Below are positions 9,595 through 18,894 of a stretch of DNA of 64,000 bases, piece after piece (the stretch's first letter is position 1; each line of letters begins with the position of its first letter). This stretch comes from Luteibacter yeojuensis (lineage in GTDB: Bacteria; Pseudomonadota; Gammaproteobacteria; Xanthomonadales; Rhodanobacteraceae). The notes below the pieces were generated by a model. That model did not search any database. It had not been told where the DNA came from and was given only the letters and a program-made list of their open reading frames with translations. The translations under genes were made by a program, and so were the position numbers. The stretch is from contig NZ_JAAQTL010000004.1 of NCBI RefSeq assembly GCF_011742875.1, forward strand, positions 1 to 64,000. Direction: 5' to 3'.

Positions 9595-10854
9595 TTAGCT
9601 CACGTTTTCAGGGGCCATGGCGGGCTCCGGTTCACCCCGGGTTGCGCGTATAGCCACCACGGCGCCGACGGCCACGAGGGCGGCAGCGACGAGGAACGGC
9701 ATGCCCGCCACATGGAAGGTCCGGGCCGGGTCGATCCAGAACGCGAAGATCTGGGCGAACAGGTAGGGTCCGAAGATGCCGGCGAAGCTGCCCAGGCTGG
9801 TCACGCCACCTTGCAGGCGACCTTGCTCGTCGGGCGCCACGTGCCGGGTCATGATCGACTGGATCGGCGGACCGGCCAGGCCCCAGAGCGACATCAGCGG
9901 AATGCCGACGAGGAATGCCCAGCCCGAGGAGGCGAGGCCCATCGTGGCGAACGCCGCGGCGCCGAAGACCAGGCCCGCGACCATGACCCGCCGTTCGCCG
10001 AACCGGGCCACGAGGCGGCCCGTGAGGAAGGCCTGCACCGTGCCGTCGCAGGCGCCCACCAGCGCCAGTACGTAGCCCACCTGTTGCGGTCCCCACCCGT
10101 AGCGGTAGTCGGCATAGAGCACGAACACCGTCTGCAAGACATAGTGGGCCAGGTAGAACGTGAACATCACCACCGAAAGGCCGAACACCTGCGGGTTCCG
10201 GCGCAGGAGCTTCATCGCGCCCAGCGGGTGGGCAGTGTGCGGCTCGAAACGCGCCGCGCGTTTCTCCGGCGGAAGCGACTCCGGCAGGATGAAGAAGCCA
10301 TAGAGGAAGTTGGTCAGTGCCAGTCCCGCGGCGACCCAGAACGGCAGGCGCAGGTCGATCCCGCCGAGGAAGCCACCCAGGGCGGGGCCGATGATGAAGC
10401 CGATGCCGAAGGCGCCGCCGAGCATGCCGAACGCGGCCGCGCGCTTCTCCGGCGGGGTCACGTCCGCGATATAGGCGTTCGCCGTGGTGAAACTCGCCGC
10501 CGTCATGCCGGAGACGACGCGGCCGACGAACAGCAGCCACAGCGACGGCGCGACCGCCATGAAGATGAAATCCAGGCCGAGGCCGAGATTGGAAAGCAGC
10601 ACCACGGGGCGCCGTCCGAAGCGATCGGACAGGGCTCCCTGGATGGGCGAGCAGATGAACTGCACGATCGCGAAGACGGTGCCGAAGATGCCCACCCACC
10701 ATGCCGCGTTCGAGACGGTGCCGCCGGTCATCTTTTCGATCAGGTGCGGCAGCACCGGAATGATGATGCCGAAGGCGAGGATGTCGATCAGCACCGTGAC
10801 GAAGATGAAGATCACGGCGGCACGGCGAACGGGGGTGTGGCTAGGCGATTCCAT
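9595..10854 (-). CDS. TetA-like MFS transporter
   Basis: A 419-residue, twelve-segment major facilitator of the drug:H+ antiporter-1, Tet-type. The start [20 protein letters not shown] carries the conserved D and motif A is [16 protein letters not shown]; the motif C region reads [14 protein letters not shown]. TetA proteins export tetracycline, but many chromosomal relatives do not confer resistance, so the substrate is unknown. No TetR gene is adjacent. It lies 16 bases downstream of the antiporter gene on the same strand and may be co-transcribed. Confidence 0.9.
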   Translation of the reverse strand: MESPSHTPVRRAAVIFIFVTVLIDILAFGIIIPVLPHLIEKMTGGTVSNAAWWVGIFGTVFAIVQFICSPIQGALSDRFGRRPVVLLSNLGLGLDFIFMAVAPSLWLLFVGRVVSGMTAASFTTANAYIADVTPPEKRAAAFGMLGGAFGIGFIIGPALGGFLGGIDLRLPFWVAAGLALTNFLYGFFILPESLPPEKRAARFEPHTAHPLGAMKLLRRNPQVFGLSVVMFTFYLAHYVLQTVFVLYADYRYGWGPQQVGYVLALVGACDGTVQAFLTGRLVARFGERRVMVAGLVFGAAAFATMGLASSGWAFLVGIPLMSLWGLAGPPIQSIMTRHVAPDEQGRLQGGVTSLGSFAGIFGPYLFAQIFAFWIDPARTFHVAGMPFLVAAALVAVGAVVAIRATRGEPEPAMAPENVS

Positions 10855-10870
10855 GATTCGATACGGGAGT

Positions 10871-12052
10871 TCAGACCAGTTGTTTCAGGCGCGGTGCCAC
10901 GATGGGCACCGTAAGCATCGTGCTCGCCACGGCCATAAGCAGCAGCGCGGTGAAGGTTTCGCTGGTGATCACCTGCCGGTCGAGCAGGATGTTGACGAAG
11001 ATGATCATGATCAGCGCCTTGGTCTGCAACAGCCAGCCGATAGTCCAGGCATCGCCGCGGCGCCAGCCGAGAAGCTTGCCGGCCAGGCCGACTCCCGCGA
11101 GCTTGCCCCCTACGGACGCGACGAGCAACACCCCCGCGGCGATGAATACCGCCGTCCCGCCCATCGACCAGTTCGTGCGCAGGCCCGTGGAGAGGAAGAA
11201 GACCGGCATCACGACCAGCAGCACGTTGTGACGCAGCGTGTCCACGTGCTCCAGCGCGAACCAGTCGCGGTCCATGATCGCGCCGGCGAGGAAGGCACCC
11301 ACCATGTAGTGCAGGCCCGACCAGTCGGCGCCGTACGCGCAGACCGCCAGCCATATGAGCCCGACATACCAGCGGTCGGTTTCCTTCAACCGCCGCATCA
11401 GCCGGCGGAAGAGCCAGGCCGCGACCGCGAAACCGGCGAGGAAGGCGGCCTGGTGACCCACGCGCTTCCAGTCGAGCAGGATGATGGCGAGGACGCCCCA
11501 GATCGCCACGTCGTCGAGGCTGGCGTAACGCAGCACGCGCATGCCCAACGGTTCGCGCAGGACGTCGAGTTTTTCCAGCAGGAGGATGAGGATGGGGAGC
11601 GCGGTCACCGCACACGACATGCCCACGCCGAGCACGAACTGCCATGGCTCGGCGGCCTCGCCCATCCAGCCGCCGCGCCAGGCGAGCATGCCCACCGCGG
11701 CGGCGCAGCCGACGATCAGCGGTCCGGCCAGGGCCAGGGCGGCGGTGGTCCCGCACTCGCGGCGGCGCCGCCATACCTCGTGCAGGTCCAGTTCGAGCCC
11801 CGCGAGCCATACGAACACCATCACGGCCCACCAGGCGATGCCGTTGAGTGCGCCGATGACGGGCGGGGCGAACACCGTGGCGTAATAATCGGGAAAGATC
11901 TTGCCCAACACCCCGGGCCCCAGCACGATGCCGACCACGATCTGCACCACCACCAGCGGCGCCCAGTAATCGGTACGACCCACGCGCCAGATCAGGTACG
12001 GCACGGCAAGGATGATCGCCATCGCGATCAGGAACATTTCGGTCGTATTCAT
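10871..12052 (-). CDS. Cation:proton antiporter (CPA2 family)
   Basis: A 393-residue integral membrane protein with 11-13 hydrophobic segments. IVVGIVLGPGVLGKIFPDYY is the family's typical early segment; a second conserved block is VGAFLAGAIMDRD followed by VVMPVFFLSTGLRTNW. These match CPA2 monovalent cation:proton antiporters (KefB/NapA-like). There is no RCK/TrkA-N regulatory domain, unlike KefB or KefC. The start at 12052 was chosen because nine extra upstream residues show no conservation. Confidence 0.88.
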   Translation of the reverse strand: MNTTEMFLIAMAIILAVPYLIWRVGRTDYWAPLVVVQIVVGIVLGPGVLGKIFPDYYATVFAPPVIGALNGIAWWAVMVFVWLAGLELDLHEVWRRRRECGTTAALALAGPLIVGCAAAVGMLAWRGGWMGEAAEPWQFVLGVGMSCAVTALPILILLLEKLDVLREPLGMRVLRYASLDDVAIWGVLAIILLDWKRVGHQAAFLAGFAVAAWLFRRLMRRLKETDRWYVGLIWLAVCAYGADWSGLHYMVGAFLAGAIMDRDWFALEHVDTLRHNVLLVVMPVFFLSTGLRTNWSMGGTAVFIAAGVLLVASVGGKLAGVGLAGKLLGWRRGDAWTIGWLLQTKALIMIIFVNILLDRQVITSETFTALLLMAVASTMLTVPIVAPRLKQLV

Positions 12053-12108
12053 CGGCCCTCCCCAGGGAGCGCCGAGCATAGCCGAACATATGCGGTAGCG
12101 CGCCTCCT

Positions 12109-12191
12109 GTAGGAGCCGCTATAGCGGCGAGGAGGCCTTGCCTCACCGCTTCGTCGCTTCGTTGGCTTCTCGCCGCTATAGCGGCTCCTAC
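12109..12191. repeat. GTAGGAGCC palindromic repeat pair
   Basis: Two facing arms, GTAGGAGCCGCTATAGCGG and its complement, are separated by about 40 bases, each arm itself holding the palindrome GCCGCTATAGCGGC. It lies between the antiporter and the EF-hand gene. The right arm contains the stop codon of the EF-hand gene (CTA at 12188-12190). It is a REP-like, non-coding element, repeated at 13601, 54554 and 57209. Confidence 0.85.
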
Positions 12192-12532
12192 AGCGGCGGT
12201 TGGGCGAGTTCTTTCGCGTTCAATACGCCATCGTGGTTCCGGTCCAGCTTGTGGAACTGGTGGATGAGGTTGCGCTGGAATTCCTCGAGGTGCACGGGCC
12301 GGGCGCCGGGGCGCGTGGGGCCGTCGTTCGCGTCGAGCACCCCATCGCCGTTCACGTCCATGCGCAGGAAGCCCTGGCTCATGTAGCGCACGTATTCCGC
12401 CTCGTCGATGTGGCCGTCGCCGTTGCCGTCCATCCGGCGCAGATACTCCGTTGGGGTGCGCGGGAAGTCCTGGGCGAAGACGGGTGTCACAAGGACGAAA
12501 CCGGCAAGCAGGGCGTAAGGACGTCTGTTCAT
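12188..12532 (-). CDS. Secreted EF-hand calcium-binding protein
   Basis: A 114-residue protein with a Sec signal peptide (MNRRPYALLAGFVLVTPVFA, cleavage near residue 20-21). Three EF-hand loops follow: DGNGDGHIDEAE at 35-46, DVNGDGVLDAND at 59-70 and DRNHDGVLNAKE at 97-108, all with acidic residues at the usual calcium-ligand positions. It is probably a small periplasmic or extracellular calcium-binding protein; no partner is identified. Its TAG stop lies in the right arm of a palindromic repeat, so the repeat forms the gene's 3' end. It is divergent from the cysteine synthase gene. Confidence 0.85.
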   Translation of the reverse strand: MNRRPYALLAGFVLVTPVFAQDFPRTPTEYLRRMDGNGDGHIDEAEYVRYMSQGFLRMDVNGDGVLDANDGPTRPGARPVHLEEFQRNLIHQFHKLDRNHDGVLNAKELAQPPL

Positions 12533-12627
12533 GGACGGGCAGTCTGAGCGATCGCCGGAGGTTTGTCGCCCCATGCCGTGCGGGAGTACCTTTGGTTCCT
12601 GGCAGACCCCACCCAAGGAACGCTTCC

Positions 12628-13584
12628 ATGATCCACGACAGCATCCTCGACACCATCGGCCGTACCCCGGTGGTGCGCTTGCATCGCATCGCTCCCTCTC
12701 ACGTCACGCTCTATGCGAAGGTGGAATCGTTCAATCCCGGCGGATCGGTGAAGGACCGCCTGGCCATCGCCGTCATCCTCGATGCGGAACAGAAGGGCCT
12801 GCTGATGCCCGGCGATACCGTGATCGAGGCCACCTCCGGGAATACCGGCGTCGCCCTCGCGATGGTCTGCGCGGCGAAGGGTTACAAGTTCGTCGCGACG
12901 ATGGCCGACAGCTTCTCGGTGGAGCGCCGCAAGTTGATGCGCGCCTATGGCGCCAAGGTGATCCTCACGCCCGCGGCCGAGCGCGGCAGCGGCATGGTTC
13001 GACGCGCGGAGGAGCTTGCGGCGAAGCACGGCTGGTTCCTGCCCCGGCAGTTCCAGAACCCGGCGAACCCGGCCTACCACCGCAACACGACGGCCGCCGA
13101 GATCCAGCAGGACTTCGCCGGCCGCCGGCTCGATGCCTTCGTTACCGGGTGGGGAACGGGCGGTACGCTCACCGGCGTGGGCGAGGTGCTGAAGGTGGCG
13201 CGTCCGGAGGTCAAGATCGTGGTGGCCGAGCCGGCGGTGGCGTCGATGCTGCAGGACAAGCCCTGGTCGCCGCACAAGATCCAGGGTTGGACGCCGGACT
13301 TCGTGCCCGACGTGCTGAACCGGAAGATCTTCGACCTGGACCTGACCGTGGAGGAAGTGGAGGCGCGCGACACGGCACGCCGCCTTGCCGCCGAGGAAGG
13401 CCTGTTCGTCGGCGTATCCGCCGGCGCGACGGTGGCGGCGGCGCTCAAGTACGCCAAGGACGCGGAAAAGGGCAGCGTCATCCTCGCCATGCTCCCGGAC
13501 ACGGGCGAGCGTTACCTGTCGACCTTCTTGTTCGAAGGCGTGGAAGAGGGCTCCGACGACGCCTGGCTGAACGGCTTGTCCTGA
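12628..13584 (+). CDS. cysK: Cysteine synthase (O-acetylserine sulfhydrylase)
   Basis: A 318-residue PLP enzyme converting O-acetylserine and sulfide to cysteine. The Schiff-base lysine is K42 in NPGGSVKDR, the asparagine loop TSGNTG is at 69-74, and the phosphate-binding GTGGTLTG lies near 174-181. The C-terminus has the typical GVSAGATVAAAL and LPDTGERYLST motifs. It matches CysK better than CysM in overall pattern, but the isozyme is not certain. It stands alone, with palindromic repeats downstream and an EF-hand gene divergent upstream. Confidence 0.92.
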   Translation: MIHDSILDTIGRTPVVRLHRIAPSHVTLYAKVESFNPGGSVKDRLAIAVILDAEQKGLLMPGDTVIEATSGNTGVALAMVCAAKGYKFVATMADSFSVERRKLMRAYGAKVILTPAAERGSGMVRRAEELAAKHGWFLPRQFQNPANPAYHRNTTAAEIQQDFAGRRLDAFVTGWGTGGTLTGVGEVLKVARPEVKIVVAEPAVASMLQDKPWSPHKIQGWTPDFVPDVLNRKIFDLDLTVEEVEARDTARRLAAEEGLFVGVSAGATVAAALKYAKDAEKGSVILAMLPDTGERYLSTFLFEGVEEGSDDAWLNGLS

Positions 13585-13600
13585 TCCGAGCCGCGCGCCT

Positions 13601-13675
13601 GTAGGAGCCGCTATAGCGGCGAGAGCCATCTTGCGAAGTGCCGCGAGGTTTTCTCGCCGCTATAGCGGCTCCTAC
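13601..13675. repeat. GTAGGAGCC palindromic repeat pair
   Basis: Facing GTAGGAGCCGCTATAGCGG arms about 30 bases apart, just downstream of cysK. The arms are identical to those at 12109 and 54554; the spacer differs. It may act as a transcript end or an RNA-stabilising structure. Confidence 0.85.
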
Positions 13676-13786
13676 AAAGCGGTGGCCAATTTGCGGGGCG
13701 CCATCATGCCCGCGCCACGTCGGCACTGCGTTCCCGTCACGTGTGACAAGTCAGCTTGGTGCCTCAAACGAAGGAGGCCAGCTGTC

Positions 13787-14167
13787 ATGACATTTTTCCG
13801 CAGCAAGAGCGTCGGCGAGGAACTGCTTGGCCGAGCCCATCGCCTCGCGGGCGCCGCCATGGGCAATCATCCGCGCGAGGCGCTCGGGGCGGCACGCGAA
13901 TATGCCGGCCGTGCCGGCGCGCTGGCCAGCGACGCCTTCGGTGGCGCGAGCCGCCGGGTGCGCCGGCATCCGGCCATCAGCGTTGCCGTCGGTGTAGGCA
14001 TCGGCGCGCTCGTCACCGCCTATCTGCTCTCGCGCCAGCGGGCACGCATGCATGACGACTACGACGAGCACGACCCGACACGCCAGCGGCCGACCAACAG
14101 CAGCGGCGATGCATTGGACGGATCGGGCGAGGATAACTCCGCGCCCGGGGAGACTGGTCTTTACTGA
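13787..14167 (+). CDS. Small membrane protein, YqjD/ElaB-like in layout
   Basis: A 126-residue protein with a strong ribosome site (AAGGAGG, centred at 13773). The N-terminal half is an alanine-rich amphipathic helix region (EELLGRAHRLAGAAMGNHPR), followed by the motif RRHPAISVAVGVGIGALVTAYLLSRQR, a single C-terminal membrane anchor preceded by basic residues as in ElaB/YqjD/DUF883 proteins. The final 40 residues are acidic and disordered, unlike those families. Ribosome or envelope association is only an analogy. Its last seven bases overlap the convergent jetD 3' end. Confidence 0.7.
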   Translation: MTFFRSKSVGEELLGRAHRLAGAAMGNHPREALGAAREYAGRAGALASDAFGGASRRVRRHPAISVAVGVGIGALVTAYLLSRQRARMHDDYDEHDPTRQRPTNSSGDALDGSGEDNSAPGETGLY

Positions 14168-15378
14168 TCGATCCAGGTGGAAAGGTCGAGCGCTTCCTGC
14201 TCGCCTTTGCGGCCATGCTCAGCAAGGGCATCGGCAAGCGCAGCCAGCGTGGGGTGAAGGCCGGCGCGGGGAAGCCCGGCGAGGAGCAGGAGGTCATGAT
14301 CGGTGAGCGGTTTTCTCCGCCCCGTTGCGATCAGGGCGGCAGGCGACATCGCCAGCGGCTTCCAGCGTGAACCCCAGGGCTTCGACGCGCGCATCGCGAT
14401 CGCGATGCCTGCGGGATCGGGATCGGCCGCTATGAGCGCTGGCACGGGCACGAGCCTGGAAAGGACTTGCATGGCTTCCAGCCACCAATCGGGAACGTAG
14501 CCGGGCATCCAGACAACGGCGAACCGGTCGCCCGATGTCCTCGCCAAGCCCTCGAAGCTGGTCCGGTTCTCCACCAACACCCAGGCAAGCGGGCCACCTT
14601 CGATACGCTCGATGCCTGAAACAGTGAGCGGACTCAAGGCGATCATGTCGGGTATCGGCGAAAGGTCCACGTGCCTGCCTCCGCGAAAGCCCAAGCGGAG
14701 CGGTGCACGTAGCCAGAGCGCGGGCGTGTGCCGGGAAATGCCGAGTTCATCCAGGTCGACATGGTTGGCCATCCAGTGCCAATCGGCGGCGGTCATGCCA
14801 TGGGTGTCGTCTACCGCGAACTGGGCAAAGCTATTCCGGGTACCGTTCAGCCCGCCGGCGCACCATGTGTCCAGCTTCGCCACGAGAGCCGCCCGGCGAA
14901 TCAGCGTTCGCATGGCCAGCGTGCGCAGGCTGGCATGCAGTCCGGCGAGTCGTTCATCCTTCGGAGGTGACGCCAGCGCTTCGGCGCGGCGGGCCGCTTC
15001 GGTGTCGCGGCGGGGCAGGTTGAGCCTGTCGCGTAATCCGTCGGCGTCGAGCCAGCGCATGGCGACGATGTCCCACTGGCTGCCCCTCCGTTTCTCGCTC
15101 AGCTCGATCCACCCCTGGGTCAGCAGGTAATCGGCGGCGGCGATGGCGACATGGCGAGCGTTGCCCGCCTTTGCGAATAGCGTCCTGCCCTTGACGGTGC
15201 TGCCGTTGCCGCGCAACAGGTCGACCACCAGTGCACGCTCTTCCCCGAGCAGGGTGGCGATGCTCCGGGCACCGGCGTCCGCGAGCCGCCACCGGGCAAG
15301 GCGGCTCGCCGAGGCATAGCTGGTACGGATGCCCTCCTCGTCGGGCGACCCCCATGTCCGGTCGGTCGCCCTCGTCAT
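14161..15378 (-). CDS. jetD: Wadjet nuclease subunit JetD (MksG-like)
   Basis: A 405-residue protein ending the four-gene SMC cluster. The N-terminal part matches the JetD/DUF3322-type winged-helix region. The C-terminal part is a Toprim-like catalytic domain: the acidic residue E270 in VLVENRTSF and the D319-x-D321 pair in ADPDPAGIAIA are the expected metal ligands. JetD is the topoisomerase VI-like nuclease that cuts small circular DNA once the SMC motor has fully extruded it. The ATG shares one base with the jetC stop (TGATG). The 3' end overlaps the convergent membrane-protein gene by seven bases. All key residues seem intact, so the nuclease is probably active. Confidence 0.88.
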   Translation of the reverse strand: MTRATDRTWGSPDEEGIRTSYASASRLARWRLADAGARSIATLLGEERALVVDLLRGNGSTVKGRTLFAKAGNARHVAIAAADYLLTQGWIELSEKRRGSQWDIVAMRWLDADGLRDRLNLPRRDTEAARRAEALASPPKDERLAGLHASLRTLAMRTLIRRAALVAKLDTWCAGGLNGTRNSFAQFAVDDTHGMTAADWHWMANHVDLDELGISRHTPALWLRAPLRLGFRGGRHVDLSPIPDMIALSPLTVSGIERIEGGPLAWVLVENRTSFEGLARTSGDRFAVVWMPGYVPDWWLEAMQVLSRLVPVPALIAADPDPAGIAIAMRASKPWGSRWKPLAMSPAALIATGRRKPLTDHDLLLLAGLPRAGLHPTLAALADALAEHGRKGEQEALDLSTWIDQ

Positions 15379-18170
15379 CACGCCACCTCGGTGCGGCGAC
15401 GCAGCACGGCCAGCGGCTGGGCCCATGTCGCCCCTGGCCGGCGCTTGCTGGTCACCAGCGTGAGGTCGGATGGCTGGAACACGTTGACGTTGTGCGTGGC
15501 GGGCGTGGTGAGGATGTACTGGGCGCGCGTGGACTTCAGGAACGCGCCTACCTTGTCGATGTTGAAGATATCCAGGTGGGCAAACGGTTCGTCGATGAAG
15601 ACGAAGCCGCCTGGACGGTCCTCGTCGCGCATCAGCGCCACGAGCAGCAGTAGCGATTTCATTACCTGCTGACCGCCGGACGCTTCGCCGTCGTCCATGC
15701 CGATCCAACCCTTCTTGTCGAATTCGAAGCGCACGTGCAGCGCGGCAGAGGCGAGGGCGAGGTCGTCGTTGCTGAGTTCCGGAAGATCGACGTCGACGCC
15801 GATGCCGGCCAGTTCCGCGAGTACCTTCAGGTTCTTCGCGTAACGGCGGACGGTGTTGCGCAGCACCTGGATGTAGGCACCGCGGGCTTCGTGGGTGATT
15901 CGCGAAGCGCGCTCGAGATGAAGGCGGCGCTTCTCCAGGTCGTGTTTCAGGCCTTCGTGATCCGAAAGCAGCTTCTCGCGCAGGGCGAGCACGCTGGGGT
16001 CCTGCTCCCAATGGCCTTCCTCGAGGCGGCGCTCCACGCGTTCGATCTCGCGACGCACCGCCGCGGGCGATTCGTAGCGTTCGCGCAATGCCGTGTTCGC
16101 GCTCCGGCTGCGGTAGTGCAGGGGCACATGGGTGCGCTTGGTGCGGAAGGCCTTCAGCCGTTCGACCTGCTCGCCGCGCAACTGGTGATGCTGGCGCACG
16201 GCGTCCGCGAGCTGCCGCTGCACGTCGCGCTGTTCGCGCGCCGCGTTGTCGCGCGCGTTGGAGGTTTTCAGGCGCTTCTCGCGTACGGCTTCGTAATGGG
16301 CTTCCGCCGCCACGTGGCTGTCGGCCGTGCGCTGCACGTCCTCGCGCAATCGCGTCTGCTGTTCGTGCGCCTCCGCGAACTCGTCGGCGCGGTCCGCGAG
16401 CTGGCTGCTGGCGCTGGCGCCGCGCAGCACGGCTTCGGCATCGCTGGCTCGGGCCAGGGCTTCCTTGCGTTCGGTGGCAATGTCGCGTAGGCGGCCCTCG
16501 ATGTCGCGCAGCTTCGCCTCGCCGTCGCGGAGCTGGCGCTCGCGGGCCGAGGCGCCAAAGTACATGTCGTCCACGCCAAGGTGGCGGCCGCCACGGCGTT
16601 CGCGGAAATAGCCCTGCGGCGTGATCCAGTCCTGCTCGCGGCCGAACTTCGAGCCCTCGGCCACGTCGTCCACGCGACGGATGCGATCGAGGTTGCGCAG
16701 CAGCCAGTCGGGGGCGGCGGCCGAGAATGCCACCACTTCCAGCAGTGAGCCGTGCGTCGCGGTTTCCGCGGGTGCGCGATCGGCGACGACGAAATGCCTG
16801 TAGCGATGCTGCTCGCCAAGTTTCCATGCCCTCTCGCGATCGCGCGGGTCGTCCAGCAGCACCACGTGGCGGTAACCGGCGAGCACCGCTTCCACCGCCG
16901 GCTGCCAGCGCGGCTCGACGATCTCCACGATTTCGCTGAGCATGCTGTGACGGATGCCGGCCTCGTCGAGCGCACGGCGGAACGAGGCCTCGAAATCCGG
17001 CGTGTAGCGCCGGCCGTTGCGCCAGGCAGCAAGCTGGCTGGTCAGGGTGGCGAGGTCCTGGCGGAGGCGTCCTTCTTCCCCTTGCAACTGGTTCGCGAGG
17101 GCGCGTGCGTCCCGCGCCACGTCGGCCAGCCGTTCATGGTCGGCCCCGCCCTGCGCGGTAAGCATCTCGCGCAGCCGGGTCTCCTGCTTGATCAGCAAGT
17201 CGTTCTGCGCCAGTTCCGCGCGTGCGGCATCGAGGCTCTTCTGCGTCTGCTGGCGCGCGAGGTCGGCCTCGTGCTGTTCGGCGCGCAGCGACTCGCCGGC
17301 GGCGTCCCATTCCCCGAGCTGGCGGGTGAGTTCGGCGTCGCGGCGTTCGAGCTCCGCGACGCGGCGCTTCACTCCCGTGAGCTGCGGACGGGCCCCGCGG
17401 ATGCCGGCGCCGAGATCGGCGAGTTCCGTGCGTGGCAGGATGTCCGACACCAGGTCGACACGCTCGGTCTTCAGCGCGTTCCATTCCTGGAAGGAGCGCG
17501 CACGTGCCTCGGCTTCCTGCAGGCTCACGCCGATGAGCGACAGCTGGTGTTCGAGGCCATGCTGCTCGCGATCGGCCTCCATCTGTTCGCTGCGCGCCCG
17601 CTGGTAGTCGTCGAGCACGGCCTTGTCGCCGAACACGTCGAAGACGAGTTCGAGCAGCGCTTTTGGCGGCAACTGGCACAGTTTGTCGGTCGCGCCCTGT
17701 TCGAGAGTGAGCACGCGGCGGATGGCCTGCGAAAGACCGGCGCCTTCCAGCCGCACGCGATACTCGCGCAGGCCCAGGAATTCGCCCCTCTCCTCGATGT
17801 CCTCGATGCTCACGTCGCCGCCGAGCACGGCGTACTGGCGCGTCCACTCGCCGCCCTTCTTCTGGATGCGGCAGGCGAGGGTGACCTCGCGGTCCATCAA
17901 TGGAAAGAAGGGGCGTTCGCCGCTTGGCCCCGGAACGTTGCCGACCCGGGCGCGCAGCCATGCGAAGGGCTTGCCGTTGTGGCGCAGGTAGCTCTTGTAG
18001 TCGCGATTGCCGGCGCAGTCGATGGTAAGAAGGGTGCGCAGGGCATCCAGCAGCGTGGTCTTTCCCGAGCCGTTCGGACCGACGACCGTGACGATGTTCG
18101 TGTCCAGTGGCAGGCTGAAACGCTGCCAGTAATCCCAGTGCACGACTTCGAGGTTGCGGAAATCAAACAC
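15378..18170 (-). CDS. jetC: Wadjet SMC-like ATPase JetC (MukB/MksB-like)
   Basis: A 930-residue SMC-type ATPase. Walker A GPNGSGKT is at 31-38, two long coiled-coil arms surround a hinge-like middle (about 400-500), and the C-terminal head has signature SGGQQ near 831, Walker B FVFIDE at 856-861 and a TTPATHN switch. It should hydrolyse ATP to extrude DNA loops with JetA and JetB. The best start is GTG at 18170: it gives MFDFRNLEVVHWDYW, the family's usual opening, and overlaps the jetB stop by eight bases (GTGTTTGA). The size is nearer to MksB proteins than to E. coli MukB, which is about 1,500 residues. Confidence 0.9.
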   Translation of the reverse strand: MFDFRNLEVVHWDYWQRFSLPLDTNIVTVVGPNGSGKTTLLDALRTLLTIDCAGNRDYKSYLRHNGKPFAWLRARVGNVPGPSGERPFFPLMDREVTLACRIQKKGGEWTRQYAVLGGDVSIEDIEERGEFLGLREYRVRLEGAGLSQAIRRVLTLEQGATDKLCQLPPKALLELVFDVFGDKAVLDDYQRARSEQMEADREQHGLEHQLSLIGVSLQEAEARARSFQEWNALKTERVDLVSDILPRTELADLGAGIRGARPQLTGVKRRVAELERRDAELTRQLGEWDAAGESLRAEQHEADLARQQTQKSLDAARAELAQNDLLIKQETRLREMLTAQGGADHERLADVARDARALANQLQGEEGRLRQDLATLTSQLAAWRNGRRYTPDFEASFRRALDEAGIRHSMLSEIVEIVEPRWQPAVEAVLAGYRHVVLLDDPRDRERAWKLGEQHRYRHFVVADRAPAETATHGSLLEVVAFSAAAPDWLLRNLDRIRRVDDVAEGSKFGREQDWITPQGYFRERRGGRHLGVDDMYFGASARERQLRDGEAKLRDIEGRLRDIATERKEALARASDAEAVLRGASASSQLADRADEFAEAHEQQTRLREDVQRTADSHVAAEAHYEAVREKRLKTSNARDNAAREQRDVQRQLADAVRQHHQLRGEQVERLKAFRTKRTHVPLHYRSRSANTALRERYESPAAVRREIERVERRLEEGHWEQDPSVLALREKLLSDHEGLKHDLEKRRLHLERASRITHEARGAYIQVLRNTVRRYAKNLKVLAELAGIGVDVDLPELSNDDLALASAALHVRFEFDKKGWIGMDDGEASGGQQVMKSLLLLVALMRDEDRPGGFVFIDEPFAHLDIFNIDKVGAFLKSTRAQYILTTPATHNVNVFQPSDLTLVTSKRRPGATWAQPLAVLRRRTEVA

Positions 18171-18894
18171 TCTGATTCTCCTCGCCGTCTTCCATGGCCT
18201 CGTCAAGCTCCTCGCTGTCGCCCGCGGCTTCGACGAACGGTCGATTTGCGGTCTCGGCGAGCAGATCGCCCAATGCGCCGTCAAGGATCCGGCGAGCGGT
18301 ACGTTCGTAATCGAATGCCAGGTCCAGCAGCGGCCCTTCGGCGATCAGGCGGCCTGCGCTTCCTTCGCCGCGGCGCCGTACGATGAAACCCAGGCGGGCC
18401 AGGGTCCCCAGCAGAATATTGATGCGCATTTTCCCGCCGAGCTTCTCGCCGAAATCGGCCAGGAGCGTGCGCTCGGCGATGACCGGCGAGATGGTGGGGT
18501 CGCGCGGAATGGGCTTTTCCTCGGCGAACATCTGGCTCTGCGAGGCGGCGGCTTCCACTTCCTGCCGTTCCACCTGGCGCTGGCGCTTGGGTAGCACGAT
18601 GAGCGCCCAGAGCACCACCAGCAGCGCCACGCCGTCGCGATCGAGCTGCATCGTGTTGGATATCCAGCTGTCGCTGCCGCCGAAGACCGCGCGCTCGCTC
18701 TTCTTCGATACGGCCAGGCCGATGTAGGCAGCATAAGGATGTTCCCGGAGTTCCAGCCCAACGGCCTCGAGTCGTCGGTCGAGTTCTTCGCGGTAGGCAT
18801 CGTCGAGCAGTGCCTTGCGCGCCTGCGCGTCGTCGCGCGGCAGCCAGCGCTGCGCGAGCAGGCGGGTGACCAGGCTGGCGGTATCGTCATGCAT
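18163..18894 (-). CDS. jetB: Wadjet subunit JetB (MukE/MksE-like)
   Basis: A 243-residue protein in the MukE-like (DUF4194-type) position between kleisin and SMC genes. MHDDTASLVTRLLAQRWLPR opens a helical N-terminus; the segment WISNTMQLDRDGVALLVVLWALI and the later INILLGTLARLGFIVRR fit tandem winged-helix domains. The C-terminal 25 residues are strongly acidic. These subunits bind the kleisin JetA and help to load DNA. The ATG overlaps the jetA stop by eight bases (ATGCATGA), so translation is probably coupled. Confidence 0.85.
   Translation of the reverse strand: MHDDTASLVTRLLAQRWLPRDDAQARKALLDDAYREELDRRLEAVGLELREHPYAAYIGLAVSKKSERAVFGGSDSWISNTMQLDRDGVALLVVLWALIVLPKRQRQVERQEVEAAASQSQMFAEEKPIPRDPTISPVIAERTLLADFGEKLGGKMRINILLGTLARLGFIVRRRGEGSAGRLIAEGPLLDLAFDYERTARRILDGALGDLLAETANRPFVEAAGDSEELDEAMEDGEENQSV

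Noticed and set aside
9595..10854. Tetracycline resistance gene
   Set aside because: The MFS protein has Tet-type motifs, but no TetR partner or mobile context; chromosomal relatives often have other substrates.
15378..18284. Longer jetC start at 18284
   Set aside because: The added 38 residues are read from inside jetB and look unlike any SMC N-terminus; GTG at 18170 gives the conserved opening.
16752..18386. A 544-codon plus-strand frame opposite jetC
   Set aside because: jetC carries intact ABC/SMC motifs on the minus strand; the plus frame has none.
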